Assembly (NCBI GenBank): GCA_003278175.1
Contig: QCGF01000004.1
Coordinates: 1-47,181, forward strand
DNA: 47,181 nucleotides
Source of the DNA: Prochlorococcus sp. AG-363-P15
GTDB lineage: Bacteria; Cyanobacteriota; Cyanobacteriia; PCC-6307; Cyanobiaceae
Reading direction: 5' to 3'
The position numbers and the translations under genes are program-made. Below, in pieces: positions 9,619 to 20,000 of the stretch. The stretch's first letter is position 1; each line of letters opens with the position of its first letter. The notes beneath the pieces are model-generated. The model did no database searches. It worked only from the letters and a program-made list of their open reading frames with translations, and was not told where the DNA came from.

Positions 9619-10674
9619 ATGGCAAGAGTCCTTATATCAGGAGGAGCAGGCTTCATAGGGACCCATGCATCCATAGTGCTATTAGAAAATGGACATGATC
9701 TTGTAGTTATTGATTCATTTGTGAATAGTTCGCCAATAGCACTACAAAGAGTAAAAGAGATTACAGGTTTAAATGAACTTAAGGCTCAACAAAGATTAAA
9801 GGTTGTTGAAGGTGATATCAGAGACAAGGCTGCACTCCAAAAAATATTCACCGATGCAAATAATGACGGTAAAATAATAGACGCTGTAATCCATTTCGCA
9901 GGACTCAAATCCGTTAAAGATTCAATAAAAAGCCCCTTAAATTATTGGGATGTAAACGTAAACGGAAGCTGTTGCCTACTATCAGCCATGCAAGAAAACA
10001 AATGCAGAACTCTTATTTTTAGTAGCAGTGCAACTCTCTACGGTAAACCCAAATCAGTACCTATTTCCGAAACTGCCGCTATCGACCCAATTAATGCCTA
10101 CGGAAATACAAAAGCAGCTATTGAGAAGATGCTTGCAGATATATCTACTGCTGATTCTGACTGGCGGATTGCATGCCTACGATACTTTAATCCCATAGGA
10201 GCACATGCAAGTGGACTGATAGGAGAAGATCCAAGAGGCACTCCCAACAACCTTCTTCCAATAATCAATCAAGTTGCCATAGGCCACCAAAAAGTCTTAA
10301 AAATATATGGCAACAAATGGCCTACAAAAGATGGGACATGCATTCGTGACTATATTCATGTTATGGACCTCGCAGAGGGACATGCAGCAGCTCTTGATTC
10401 ACTTCTTCAAAAAGAGCATCAATTCTTAACTGTAAATCTTGGCACTGGAAAAGGGCACTCTGTTTTAGAAGTCGTCAATTCATTCGAAATAGCTACCGGC
10501 AAAAAAATCCCTTTTGAATTATCTACACCTAGATATGGTGATGTTGGAATCACCATTGCTGACCCCACAAAAGCAAAGAATCTCCTTGGATGGGAGGCTA
10601 AGCGATCACTAGTTGAAAGCTGCAAAGATGCATGGACTTGGCAGACTTCCAATATGAATGGCTATCAGCAATAA
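9619..10674 (+). CDS. galE: UDP-glucose 4-epimerase
   Basis: 351 aa; GGAGFIGTH, SSSATLYG, YGNTK, RYFNPIGAH motifs. Confidence 0.95.
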   Translation: MARVLISGGAGFIGTHASIVLLENGHDLVVIDSFVNSSPIALQRVKEITGLNELKAQQRLKVVEGDIRDKAALQKIFTDANNDGKIIDAVIHFAGLKSVKDSIKSPLNYWDVNVNGSCCLLSAMQENKCRTLIFSSSATLYGKPKSVPISETAAIDPINAYGNTKAAIEKMLADISTADSDWRIACLRYFNPIGAHASGLIGEDPRGTPNNLLPIINQVAIGHQKVLKIYGNKWPTKDGTCIRDYIHVMDLAEGHAAALDSLLQKEHQFLTVNLGTGKGHSVLEVVNSFEIATGKKIPFELSTPRYGDVGITIADPTKAKNLLGWEAKRSLVESCKDAWTWQTSNMNGYQQ

Positions 10675-10681
10675 TATTTTT

Positions 10682-12703
10682 ATGAGACTTTATTGCTTAA
10701 AGAAAAAGCTTCTAGGTAGTGCTCTACTTCTTCAGCTATTGCACTGCCAGGCAGCTAGTTCTGAGGAGATCTGGTCACCTTTCTCATTAGACAAATCTAT
10801 CAAGAACAACGATAATGCGCTCATGCTAAAGCCTAAAAATCTAGGCCGAGATTCAATAAATTCAGTACAGAGTGAAGAGCAGCTTTCTAAAGACAGCTCA
10901 AGCATTACATGGGAACTTATTCCAAGTGAGTCATCTCCAAATAACATGCCTCTGGTTTGGGAGCCAATTCTCAACTCCGGCAAAGATTTGTCAATAGAAT
11001 CAGCCAATATAGATGAAATTAGCACTGCCAGATCTAATTCTTATGATGAAGAGAAAGCGACAGAGTCACTTGTTTTATTTAAACCTAACCCTGAAGATTA
11101 TGTGCCACCCTTACGACTAGGGCTGGCAGTACCAACAGCAAATCAAGTTTCTGAACTTGAAGGTGCACGGATTAGCGCTTCACAGGTCTCCTCATTTGGG
11201 GGGGGAGAAGCAGGAGGAACAGGCAACCAAAATTATATGGCTAGGGTTGACTTGAGTGCAAATGATCGACTACAGCTCTCTGGATTTGTTTCTGAGGCTG
11301 ATGATCCACTTTATTCAAAAATAGTTGGACGGTCCAAGCAACCTGGCAATTTTTGGAGAAGTTACGGAGGAGCTATTCAATGGAAATTAATAAGTCATCA
11401 GCAATATCAAGAAGAACGAAGATATAACAAAGCTTTTGAAGTTGCCTTTTCTAGTTCTTTTGAAGGATGGGAAGTCGGAAGTGGAGGTTGCGACTCAAAA
11501 GCTTGCAAAGGACAAAATGATGCCAGTCCGAATATTTTCAATAATTCTGGAGAACGTGTTTTCACAAGAAATCTTGTTGGTTCATTAGCTCTCCCAACCA
11601 CATGGACATTCTCAACACAATGGCAGGCAAGTATTACACCTGGAGTCAGTTTCCTTCCAGGTAGCCAAGGGAAATACAAAGGAGGGGAAGGGAACTTTTA
11701 TGGCAATAATTTCTGGATTGCTGGCGGTGGTCTATGGCGACCAATCCCAGAATTAGGTCTATTTAGTTCGGTATTAGTACCTCTTGGCCCAGGATCTAAC
11801 AGCTTCAACTCAAACCTGGATTTCGAAAATGTTCCCATCTATAGCGGTGGTTTAGCATGGAATCTAAATCCAAGAATCAGCTTAGAAGGAGCGCTAACAA
11901 ATGGGTGGGGTGCAACTCCTGCCACATCGCTATTAACTTTGCCCTCGGCAAATCGCATGGGCTATTCTGCTCGTTTTGTCTACACCTATGATGCACCAGA
12001 TACACCTCAAATCGGACTAACTCGTCGCCAACGTTCCTTAGCCTCAGGTGGTCTCACTGTAAATACAGCCCTAGTGCCACCAGATAAAACTACTCAGGCA
12101 TGGACAAATATTGATAGTGAAGGAAATTTCTTTGGGTTTATGGGGAGTTCAATTTCCAATATCTTTCAACTGCAATTAACTAATGTCGGCTGGTTTAATA
12201 ACGTACCGCAAACAGATGAGCTGGCCAAAGCTTATGCAACTGATAAAGGATGGAATTGGAGAATTGGAGGTAAAGCCGTTTCCTTCTCTCCTCTTAGAGG
12301 AGCACCTTTATGGGTCGCAGGGCGTATAAGCTTAGGAAGGAATAAGGATCCCAAAAGCTATCAAGGATATGTTTTCGCAGAGTCAATCCAAACTTGGGAA
12401 GCGAACGATTGGTTAGCATTTAACCTCAATACTAAAGGTGCTTGGAGCGGGATTAGTAATCCATGGGGAGTAGGGCTAGGTGCAAATATTCAGCTGAGCA
12501 AAAAATTTCAGCTTATCCCTGAAGGGAATATTGTCATGTCAGACAAAAGTCAAAGCAATGCCACCTTGTCATTGCGATGGCTAATAAATGACTCTATGAA
12601 TATGGATGTCTACATGAGTAATGCCGCAGGTCTCCTAGATATGGGTCAACTTCTAAAATCACTAGACACACGTTTCGGAGGAAGACTTAGCCTTATGTTC
12701 TAA
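10682..12703 (+). CDS. large outer-membrane beta-barrel protein (porin-like), unknown function
   Basis: signal peptide MRLYCLKKKLLGSALLLQLLHCQAASSEE (true start probably 10682 rather than 10658), alternating Gly/aromatic strands, C-terminal ...GGRLSLMF ending in Phe. Confidence 0.75.
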   Translation: MRLYCLKKKLLGSALLLQLLHCQAASSEEIWSPFSLDKSIKNNDNALMLKPKNLGRDSINSVQSEEQLSKDSSSITWELIPSESSPNNMPLVWEPILNSGKDLSIESANIDEISTARSNSYDEEKATESLVLFKPNPEDYVPPLRLGLAVPTANQVSELEGARISASQVSSFGGGEAGGTGNQNYMARVDLSANDRLQLSGFVSEADDPLYSKIVGRSKQPGNFWRSYGGAIQWKLISHQQYQEERRYNKAFEVAFSSSFEGWEVGSGGCDSKACKGQNDASPNIFNNSGERVFTRNLVGSLALPTTWTFSTQWQASITPGVSFLPGSQGKYKGGEGNFYGNNFWIAGGGLWRPIPELGLFSSVLVPLGPGSNSFNSNLDFENVPIYSGGLAWNLNPRISLEGALTNGWGATPATSLLTLPSANRMGYSARFVYTYDAPDTPQIGLTRRQRSLASGGLTVNTALVPPDKTTQAWTNIDSEGNFFGFMGSSISNIFQLQLTNVGWFNNVPQTDELAKAYATDKGWNWRIGGKAVSFSPLRGAPLWVAGRISLGRNKDPKSYQGYVFAESIQTWEANDWLAFNLNTKGAWSGISNPWGVGLGANIQLSKKFQLIPEGNIVMSDKSQSNATLSLRWLINDSMNMDVYMSNAAGLLDMGQLLKSLDTRFGGRLSLMF

Positions 12704-14116
12704 AGGTTTAAGTTTTAATTGAATGCCATTCTGTGACCTCAATGTCAACAAGCCAGAAAGCTCAATTTCATGATTTGCATCCGGCAATAATTCATAGCGC
12801 CTAAGCAATTCAGCCAAGACCAATATTGCTTCCTGTTTAGCAAAGGAAGCGCCAGGACATTTGCGGGGTCCCATCCCAAAAGGCAGGAATGCATTGCGAA
12901 CATTAGAGTTTTCATTCTGATTCAGAAAACGTTCAGGTCGAAAGCAATTAGGGTCAGGCCAATACTTCTCATGTCGTTGAATGACCCATGGAGAAAGAGT
13001 CAAAAGAGAACCTACAGGGCATCGCCTCTTTCCTTCAGGTGCTTTCAAAGTCGTATCTGTTTGTAGTCTCTCTCGAATGAAAAAGCTCACCGGTGGATAT
13101 AACCGTAATGTCTCATTAAAAACTGCTTCGCCAAAAGGAAATTGACGTATATCATCAGGCTTAACCATCGAATCTAATTCCCGATCACTGACTACAGACA
13201 AAACCTCATTTCGCATTCTGCTCTGTACATCTGGGAAAAGAGCCAGCAACCAAGCTGCCATTCCCAAAGAACTAGCAGATGTTTCGTGTCCTGCAAGAAA
13301 TAAGAAGCAAACTTGGTCTACTAGATCATCTTCTGAAAAGCTTTTGTTAGTTTTGGGATCTTTAGCGATTATTAAAGTGTCTAAAAGGTCAATAGGCCTT
13401 ATATTATTAAGTGAATTTTCCTTATAATGGTTCAATCGATCATGAATTAAGGATTGAATCCAACTACGAATTATAGAGGCGTCACGTTTCAAACTTCGCT
13501 GGATCCAACTTTTAGGTAGCCTAAGAAATCTCATAACAAGTGCTCTTCCCGCACGTTGTTGATACCTAGAGAATGCCTTAAAGATATTGTTAGCCTCCTC
13601 TTCCTCAAGTGGTCTACTAAGAATCGTGCGAATTATTACATCTGCGGCAATCATTGTCATCTCTTCATCAATGTCTACATAATTACTTTTATCCTTTAAA
13701 TCCAAGCGATTTAGCAACGCTCTGGTAGCTTTTTCCATTGACGGGAAAACTCTCTTGAGACTTGCAACTTGAAAAGCCTGGTCAATTAAGCGGCGTTGAA
13801 TAGCCCATTCTTCACCATTAACAGAGAAAATTGCTCGTCCAATCAAAGGTTCGAGTATCCAGAGTGTATAAGGGTGCTTTGGGAATAACTCCACTTCATC
13901 GACCATAACCTTACGTACTAGAGGTGGGTCATTTACAAGGAAAACTCGTTTACCTAGTAAGTTCAATTCGCCAATAGATATACGAAAGTCCCATTCATTA
14001 AGAAGACCAAGCCATGAATTCCAGCCCCTAGCAAGCCGCCTAAAGATGTTTGATGTATAAGGTTTCGGCTCTGGCCAAGGAGGTTGATCTCCTTTTGTCT
14101 TTAGCTTGTTAGTCAT
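12662..14116 (-). CDS. cytochrome P450
   Basis: I-helix FLAGHETSASS, ExxR NETLRLYPP, heme loop FLPFGMGPRKCPGASFA; alternative start MTNKLK at 14116 (ORF to 14125). Confidence 0.95.
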   Translation of the reverse strand: MTNKLKTKGDQPPWPEPKPYTSNIFRRLARGWNSWLGLLNEWDFRISIGELNLLGKRVFLVNDPPLVRKVMVDEVELFPKHPYTLWILEPLIGRAIFSVNGEEWAIQRRLIDQAFQVASLKRVFPSMEKATRALLNRLDLKDKSNYVDIDEEMTMIAADVIIRTILSRPLEEEEANNIFKAFSRYQQRAGRALVMRFLRLPKSWIQRSLKRDASIIRSWIQSLIHDRLNHYKENSLNNIRPIDLLDTLIIAKDPKTNKSFSEDDLVDQVCFLFLAGHETSASSLGMAAWLLALFPDVQSRMRNEVLSVVSDRELDSMVKPDDIRQFPFGEAVFNETLRLYPPVSFFIRERLQTDTTLKAPEGKRRCPVGSLLTLSPWVIQRHEKYWPDPNCFRPERFLNQNENSNVRNAFLPFGMGPRKCPGASFAKQEAILVLAELLRRYELLPDANHEIELSGLLTLRSQNGIQLKLKPLEHKAKSSSETCV

Positions 14117-15224
14117 TGGAATCAATTCTTAGTCCTGCTACAAATGAAGATGGCAAGGCGACCTTTGAACAAACATTCCGCAAATACAAAAAATGAATCT
14201 CAAACTGCTTACCTAACAAGTCCCAAAATTTAACCCTAGGATTTATTTTCACAAGATCAACCAAGTCAAGTTGAGGGTAATCATCACCTGATGGCCTTGT
14301 CAGACCGCAACTCGTATAAGGATTGACACCAGCAAAACAAAGAAAGTCTTGCTTTGATGTGACATCGCGCCATGGGATGCGAGGCTCAGTTGATAACTCT
14401 TCTAAATCGTCGCGAAATAAACGAGCACCTGGATATAACGCCACATTTGCGAGATTCTGACCAAGAGTTAGCAAGCTTAACCGAGGCAGCAATGATTTTG
14501 CACAAGGATGTCGGTGCAATTCTGCAGCAAGCATCGCTAAAACGAATGAGCCACTACTGTGGCCGACCAATCTCAACTCTAATGCAGGTTTTGTTGATTC
14601 TAAATCCACCAACCAATCTGCCAATGCCTTTACTCTTTCCCGAAGGTCATGATCACGATGCTGCGCCACACGATGAGTAAACATTATTGATCTGGCCAAC
14701 CAGACGACACCAAGTTTGTTAGCAAGACGCCAAGCTTGCCAAAGAAATATCAAACCTACAACCAATCCGCTTGCAAAGCGAACCTGAGGATCAACTACAA
14801 ATGTTGCAAGTCCATCACCAATCAAACCAGCTAAGCCTAAGGCGATACCAAAAGAAAAAAACAAGAAAAGCAAAGGGTATGCACCACATAATGCGACACC
14901 AGGACAAACCTTTAAAACTTTAAAAATCAAGCCGCCTTTTAGTAAGTACCACCAAGCATATTCAGCACATTGTTTCAGTAGGACTAAAGGATTCCGAGGC
15001 CAGTTAGCCTTGGCAATATCGTCCCAATGCAAAAAGCAAAATTCAGCTAGTACATCTTCATCACCTTCTCCAATCTTTTTCAATGGCCATCGAGTTATTA
15101 GACCATTATCAATGGACTTTCCAAATCTCCACCCAAGTGGTTTAAGTTCACTCTGAAACATTCGCTTGTAATGAGTCGCACCTCTTGGATCAAAACCACT
15201 TAAGAAATAAGTACGCGATGACAT
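14109..15224 (-). CDS. membrane protein with alpha/beta-hydrolase-type lipase motif
   Basis: LRLVGHSSGSFVLAMLAAEL (GHSxG nucleophile elbow), two hydrophobic helices; likely start MSSRTYFLSG at 15224 (ORF extends to 15299). Confidence 0.65.
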   Translation of the reverse strand: MSSRTYFLSGFDPRGATHYKRMFQSELKPLGWRFGKSIDNGLITRWPLKKIGEGDEDVLAEFCFLHWDDIAKANWPRNPLVLLKQCAEYAWWYLLKGGLIFKVLKVCPGVALCGAYPLLFLFFSFGIALGLAGLIGDGLATFVVDPQVRFASGLVVGLIFLWQAWRLANKLGVVWLARSIMFTHRVAQHRDHDLRERVKALADWLVDLESTKPALELRLVGHSSGSFVLAMLAAELHRHPCAKSLLPRLSLLTLGQNLANVALYPGARLFRDDLEELSTEPRIPWRDVTSKQDFLCFAGVNPYTSCGLTRPSGDDYPQLDLVDLVKINPRVKFWDLLGKQFEIHFLYLRNVCSKVALPSSFVAGLRIDSND

Positions 15225-15272
15225 TTGAACATCACAGAATGAGGACCTAGGAGCGCCCCTTAGACTCTCATC

Positions 15273-15884
15273 ATGATTGCTATTAATGGGATCCAACACA
15301 AGAACTCAATAAGGAGGTCTGTAACTAGTGCACTCCTGTTAGGACTAATCGTAAGTCCTCCATTATCAATTAATTCAGCTATTGCAGAAAATACTGATCC
15401 AGTAGTGCGCAAAATCGATAGCGTAATAACTGCTTCTGTTCTCGTTTCTGCACCTCCAACTCAGGCTTGGGAAGTGCTCACACGATATGAATCCACTGCC
15501 CTTAGAATGCCTGACATTAGGTATGTAAAAATTATTGAACGAAATGGAAGCAAAGTAAAGCTTCAACAAACATATAAATCCTCATATACCTTTGGACTAA
15601 AAATCCCGGCCTTACTAGAAGTCGAAGAGAAAGGAAGAAGCATGATCAATTATCAACTCATAGAAGGCAATCTTATAAAGAAATTGGAAGGGAACTGGAT
15701 CCTAATACCAACTAATGACGGCACGTTAATAGCACATAGGATTGAAATTGAACCTGCATTACCAGGTTTCTTAAAGCCACTGTTTGCTAGTCGCTTCGAA
15801 AAGAACCTGAAGAATTCGATGGTGATCTTACGTCAAATAATTTTGGAGACTCCAAGGGTGCAACCCCTCGAGGCCAATCAGTAA
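15273..15884 (+). CDS. secreted SRPBCC/START-like (polyketide cyclase/dehydrase-type fold) protein
   Basis: signal peptide then SVLVSAPPTQAWEVLTRYESTALRMPDIRYVKIIER, typical SRPBCC N-terminal pattern. Confidence 0.75.
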   Translation: MIAINGIQHKNSIRRSVTSALLLGLIVSPPLSINSAIAENTDPVVRKIDSVITASVLVSAPPTQAWEVLTRYESTALRMPDIRYVKIIERNGSKVKLQQTYKSSYTFGLKIPALLEVEEKGRSMINYQLIEGNLIKKLEGNWILIPTNDGTLIAHRIEIEPALPGFLKPLFASRFEKNLKNSMVILRQIILETPRVQPLEANQ

Positions 15885-17019
15885 CTTGATATATGACTTC
15901 TCTCCACTCGACCTTTCTTAGAAGAAAAGCATTAAGAGTTGCCCAACCATCAACAATTTGACCAATAAATAAAGCACGTGCCCAACCCATAAGTGACCGA
16001 GGAGATCGCTGCATTGCTATGGACTCAATCCATAGCAATAAAACAAAGCACCCAATTTCATAAGTAGCCAGTGCTAACCAAGCACCATTAAAGAGGCCAG
16101 CAAATAATAAGGCAGTTGTGCCCATCCCATGCAACGCCACCAACGGCCAGGCAGGGTGATGAAGACGTGCTGTAAGTAGCTGACGGGACACCCAACCCGA
16201 CAGAGCTTGCAGGCTTATTCCATCTTGATGATCCACTATCAATAGTTCAGGCCTGAAAACATAACGAAGACCTAGTTCACGAAGTGGTCGAAGTAAACCA
16301 GTATCTTCACAAAAGCTATACTCCAACAATGTTTTCCAAGACCCAGCATCTATAACCTCACGGCGTACCGCCAACGAACCACCCCAAGGGATAGCCAAGA
16401 TAGTCATCATAACTAAGGCTCCTGCATTCCATACAGCCCTTGTCCAACCCAGCAAAGTATCTCTTTCAGGAACAAACCACCGATTCCCAGATACTGCACC
16501 TATGCCAGGTTGTAAGCAAGCCTGCACTAATTGAGACAACCAATCAGGCTTAACAATGGCATCAGCATCAATGAATGCAACTACTACTGTTTCATCATTT
16601 AAGTTCTCAAAGGCTTGAAGAAGTGCTGCACACTTCAGAGATCCTCTTAAAGGCCTACCTGCGAGAATTTGAAGTTTTAGATCTTTCCATGTGGGCCTAA
16701 CGGAACCAGAAAGCCTGTGTGAAGCCAAGAAAGTCTCAACAATCATTTTTGATGGATCATCAGGTGAGTCAACGACTATTTGCAATCGCCAATCACCTAA
16801 ATAATCTTGTCTAGAAATGGCTTTCAACATAGGTAAAAGACTTTCATCTGCACCACGCAGACACAAAATGACCTCAACCGGAGGCCATTTCAAAATAGGT
16901 GTCTTATCCCAAAAAATTCGTTGAGCACGCCGTCGTTTCACCTGCAATGAAAAAATTGTCACTAAAAGCACTTGCAAGACTAGTGACAAAATCAACAATA
17001 AGGAAATCCAATCCTTCAT
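15787..17019 (-). CDS. GT2-family membrane glycosyltransferase (HpnI/ceramide-glucosyltransferase-like)
   Basis: VEVILCLRGADESLLPMLKAISRQDY, AFIDADAIVKPDWL, FCEDTGLLRPLRELGLRYVFRPE, QLLTARLHHP; TM segments; start at 17019 gives an ATGA overlap with the PKS stop. Confidence 0.88.
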   Translation of the reverse strand: MKDWISLLLILSLVLQVLLVTIFSLQVKRRRAQRIFWDKTPILKWPPVEVILCLRGADESLLPMLKAISRQDYLGDWRLQIVVDSPDDPSKMIVETFLASHRLSGSVRPTWKDLKLQILAGRPLRGSLKCAALLQAFENLNDETVVVAFIDADAIVKPDWLSQLVQACLQPGIGAVSGNRWFVPERDTLLGWTRAVWNAGALVMMTILAIPWGGSLAVRREVIDAGSWKTLLEYSFCEDTGLLRPLRELGLRYVFRPELLIVDHQDGISLQALSGWVSRQLLTARLHHPAWPLVALHGMGTTALLFAGLFNGAWLALATYEIGCFVLLLWIESIAMQRSPRSLMGWARALFIGQIVDGWATLNAFLLRKVEWREVIYQVTDWPRGVAPLESPKLFDVRSPSNSSGSFRSD

Positions 17020-20000
17020 GAAGTAATTGCCAGAGAGCTGCCAAGTAAAGAGTGGCCCCATGGCTCCATTAAATCCTTAAAGTCAGGGCAATGCACATTT
17101 AACCTCTGAAGTACAGATCGAGTCATGGAACAACTAGGTCGAGCTCGAATGCCTTCGGCATTAAGTTCAGGATATGTAAGCTGTTCTGCCCCCCAACGCC
17201 TTTGAAAAAATGGTCTTAAAGGATATAAAGGGTTTTTTGAATCAGAATCAATCGCTGATAACCACTGCTCCATAGAAACAAGTTTTAGGACTTCTCCATC
17301 AGAAATAAATTGACCTAACAAGTCCTTCAACATTAAAGGTCGCGGATGCTGTAAATGAAAGCAACGACCTTTAGCCTCCGAACTCCAAGCCAAGGCAGAA
17401 ACAGCATTAGAGACATAATCAACTGGTACTAAGTCCAATTCCCAGGAGATTCGAGGGGCTTTCCCAAGTTCAAGACAGCCCTGCAGCAGCCTCTGCAATA
17501 AGTCTCCTTCATGCCAATGGCCAGTCTTTGAATGGCCTCCTATTAGAGGAGGCCTATAAATTGTTATCGGCAACCCAGATAGACCTGCCTTAGTGACAAG
17601 TCGTTCACAAACCCATTTAGTTTGTGAGTAGCCAATATATATACCATGCCAATCTTTTAAGTCATCGTCCTCAGAGATCACGCGATTGCGATATGCAGCT
17701 GCTTCGAATACCGAAACACTAGAAATTAACTCTACCCGAATAGGACTTTCAAGTGTGGCAAGTCTCAAGACTTCTCTTGTCCCACCGACATTGCTAGCAG
17801 CAAGCTGGGCATAAGATGCCATTTGACTCAACTGAGCTCCATTGTGTAGGACTCCTCCAAGGCCATGTGCAATCTTTTCAAATACATCTGAATCCAGCCC
17901 AAAAGAAGGCAGAGATAGGTCTCCAACTATTGGTTCTAATCTCTTTTCCCAAGAAGGATTCCAAAGGTCATAACGAGCAAGATTATTTTTAATTCGATCT
18001 AAGCCATTTTCCTTAGATTGAGCACGTACTAAACAACTCACGCGAAGTTCCGGCCAACGTTCTAACTGCCCAGCCAACAAATAAGCACCTAGAAACCCAG
18101 AGCAGCCTGTAATTAAGATCCGTTCACCAGGGGCTTCACATTGAGAACCAATTGGGCAAGTCCAATTGGTCTCTAACATTGCTTCTTTCGAAAGGTCCAA
18201 CTCCTCATTAGAGTGACGATCAGAATGAGGAATTATTTGTTTCAAAGATATTGCAGCAAGCCCATCAAGACTGGGGTCATCAGAAAAAGCATCAAGATCT
18301 AGACGTATCCCGAGTTCAGATTGCACGATCGCGGCAAATTCAACTGCCATCAATGAATCCAAACCGAGATTAAATAAAGAATCACTAGCGTCTATTGAAG
18401 ATGTATCCAAAGATTCATCATCAGATTCTGCAACCATTACTCTTACCAATATCTTGCGAAGCTCCTCCATCAAAACTATCTTCTGTTGAGCTTCAGGAAA
18501 TTCCTTTAATTTTGTCCAAAGACGTTCAGACGGAGATGGTCCTAAATCTTCCAACAATGCAGAGAACCAGCTCCGCTGCCTAGGCAACGATTGATTCGCA
18601 AGTTTTTTCCAATCATTATCAAGAACAGCTACAACACCTCCTCTCCCCCTTTGCAACAACCTCTCCAAACCATTTAAAGCTTTAGACGGCTCAAGCATAT
18701 GAATTCCTACGCCTTCAAAACGACGCTCCAAGCCAACAGCCATTCCATCTCCATTCCAAGGTCCCCACTGAATTGACAACCGAGTTAGCAATTCGTTCTG
18801 TTTATTGCAATAGCCATCGATTACTCCATTTGCGGCAGAATAAGCCGCTTGTCCAGGAGACCCCAACAAAGCCGCAACAGATGAGAACCCAATAAGAAAC
18901 TCCAGGCCAGGGATGTCTTGAGCCAGATCCTCGAGCCGACGCCACCCCTCTAACTTAGGCGACATGACAAAGTCAACGTCTAAATTTCTTAAATCAACAA
19001 GCGAAGTGTCATTCACTACACCAGCCGCGTGAAAAATGCCACGCAAAGGCTTTTCCGTAGGCAAGGATTGGATTTCCTGAAGAAGTAGATTATATTTTTC
19101 AGTTGATTCAATTGATTTTGACGATAAATCATAGTTAATGCATTTAAGTTCGACTCCTTTATTTCTAATTTCCTCAAGGACTCCCAATGCCTTTGTCCCA
19201 GGAGTCTCTGCAGAACGTCCTAGCAATACGAAAGAACTTGCACCTTTCTCAACCAACCAAGGAAGTAATTCCAATCCAATGCCACCTAAAGCACCAGTAA
19301 TCAGATAAGTAGCATGAGGTTGAATCGTAATAGGCTCTTCTTTGTCTGGCTGATTAATTACAACCTTCCCTACATGCCTGGCCTGCGCCATATGCCTAAA
19401 AGCATCCTCACATTTAGCCAAAGGCCAAGCTTCAATTGGGAGGTGTTTAAATAGCCCTTCATTTAGATCTTTAGTAAGTTGAAGTAGTAAGCGACGTAAT
19501 TCTGCTGGATAGGATGCTGCCACCTCCAACAAATCAAACGGAAGGTATCTCACATCAGGACGACGACTTGTAGCATCTTCTTTACTCCAAACCTCTATCT
19601 TTCCTAGCTCTAGAAAACGACCGCCTTTCGAAAGGCAACGGAAGCTAGCATCTACCCAATCACCCTTCAAGCTGTTAATAACAACATCAACACCTCGTCC
19701 ATTAGTGTCTGACAGAACTTGGTCAGCAAAATCAATTGTTCTTGAATCATATACAGCTTCGACACCTTGCTTTATCAGAATAGATTGTTTTGAGGTGCTA
19801 GCAGTTGCAAAAACACGTGCACCTGCTCGTTGTGCAACTTGAAGTGCTGCTTGGCCTACACCACCAGCCGCCGCATGAATAAGAACAGTCTCACCTGGCT
19901 TCAAGTCTGCAAGAGAATGTAATCCATAAAAAGCAGTCAGAAATGCAGTCGAAAAACTTGCCCCTTCCTCAGTACTCATACCCTTAGGCAAAGGCACGCA

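Noticed and set aside
14109-15224. GHSSG motif of the membrane hydrolase as the missing trans-acyltransferase of the PKS
   Set aside because: AT domains carry GHSxGE within a ferredoxin-like/hydrolase bipartite fold and lack TM insertions; the surrounding sequence here does not resemble an AT, so hydrolase is the safer call.
15273-15884. SRPBCC protein as a polyketide aromatase/cyclase
   Set aside because: It has a signal peptide, and the PKS is predicted to make a fully reduced chain, so aromatic cyclisation is unlikely; the fold name is only a superfamily label.
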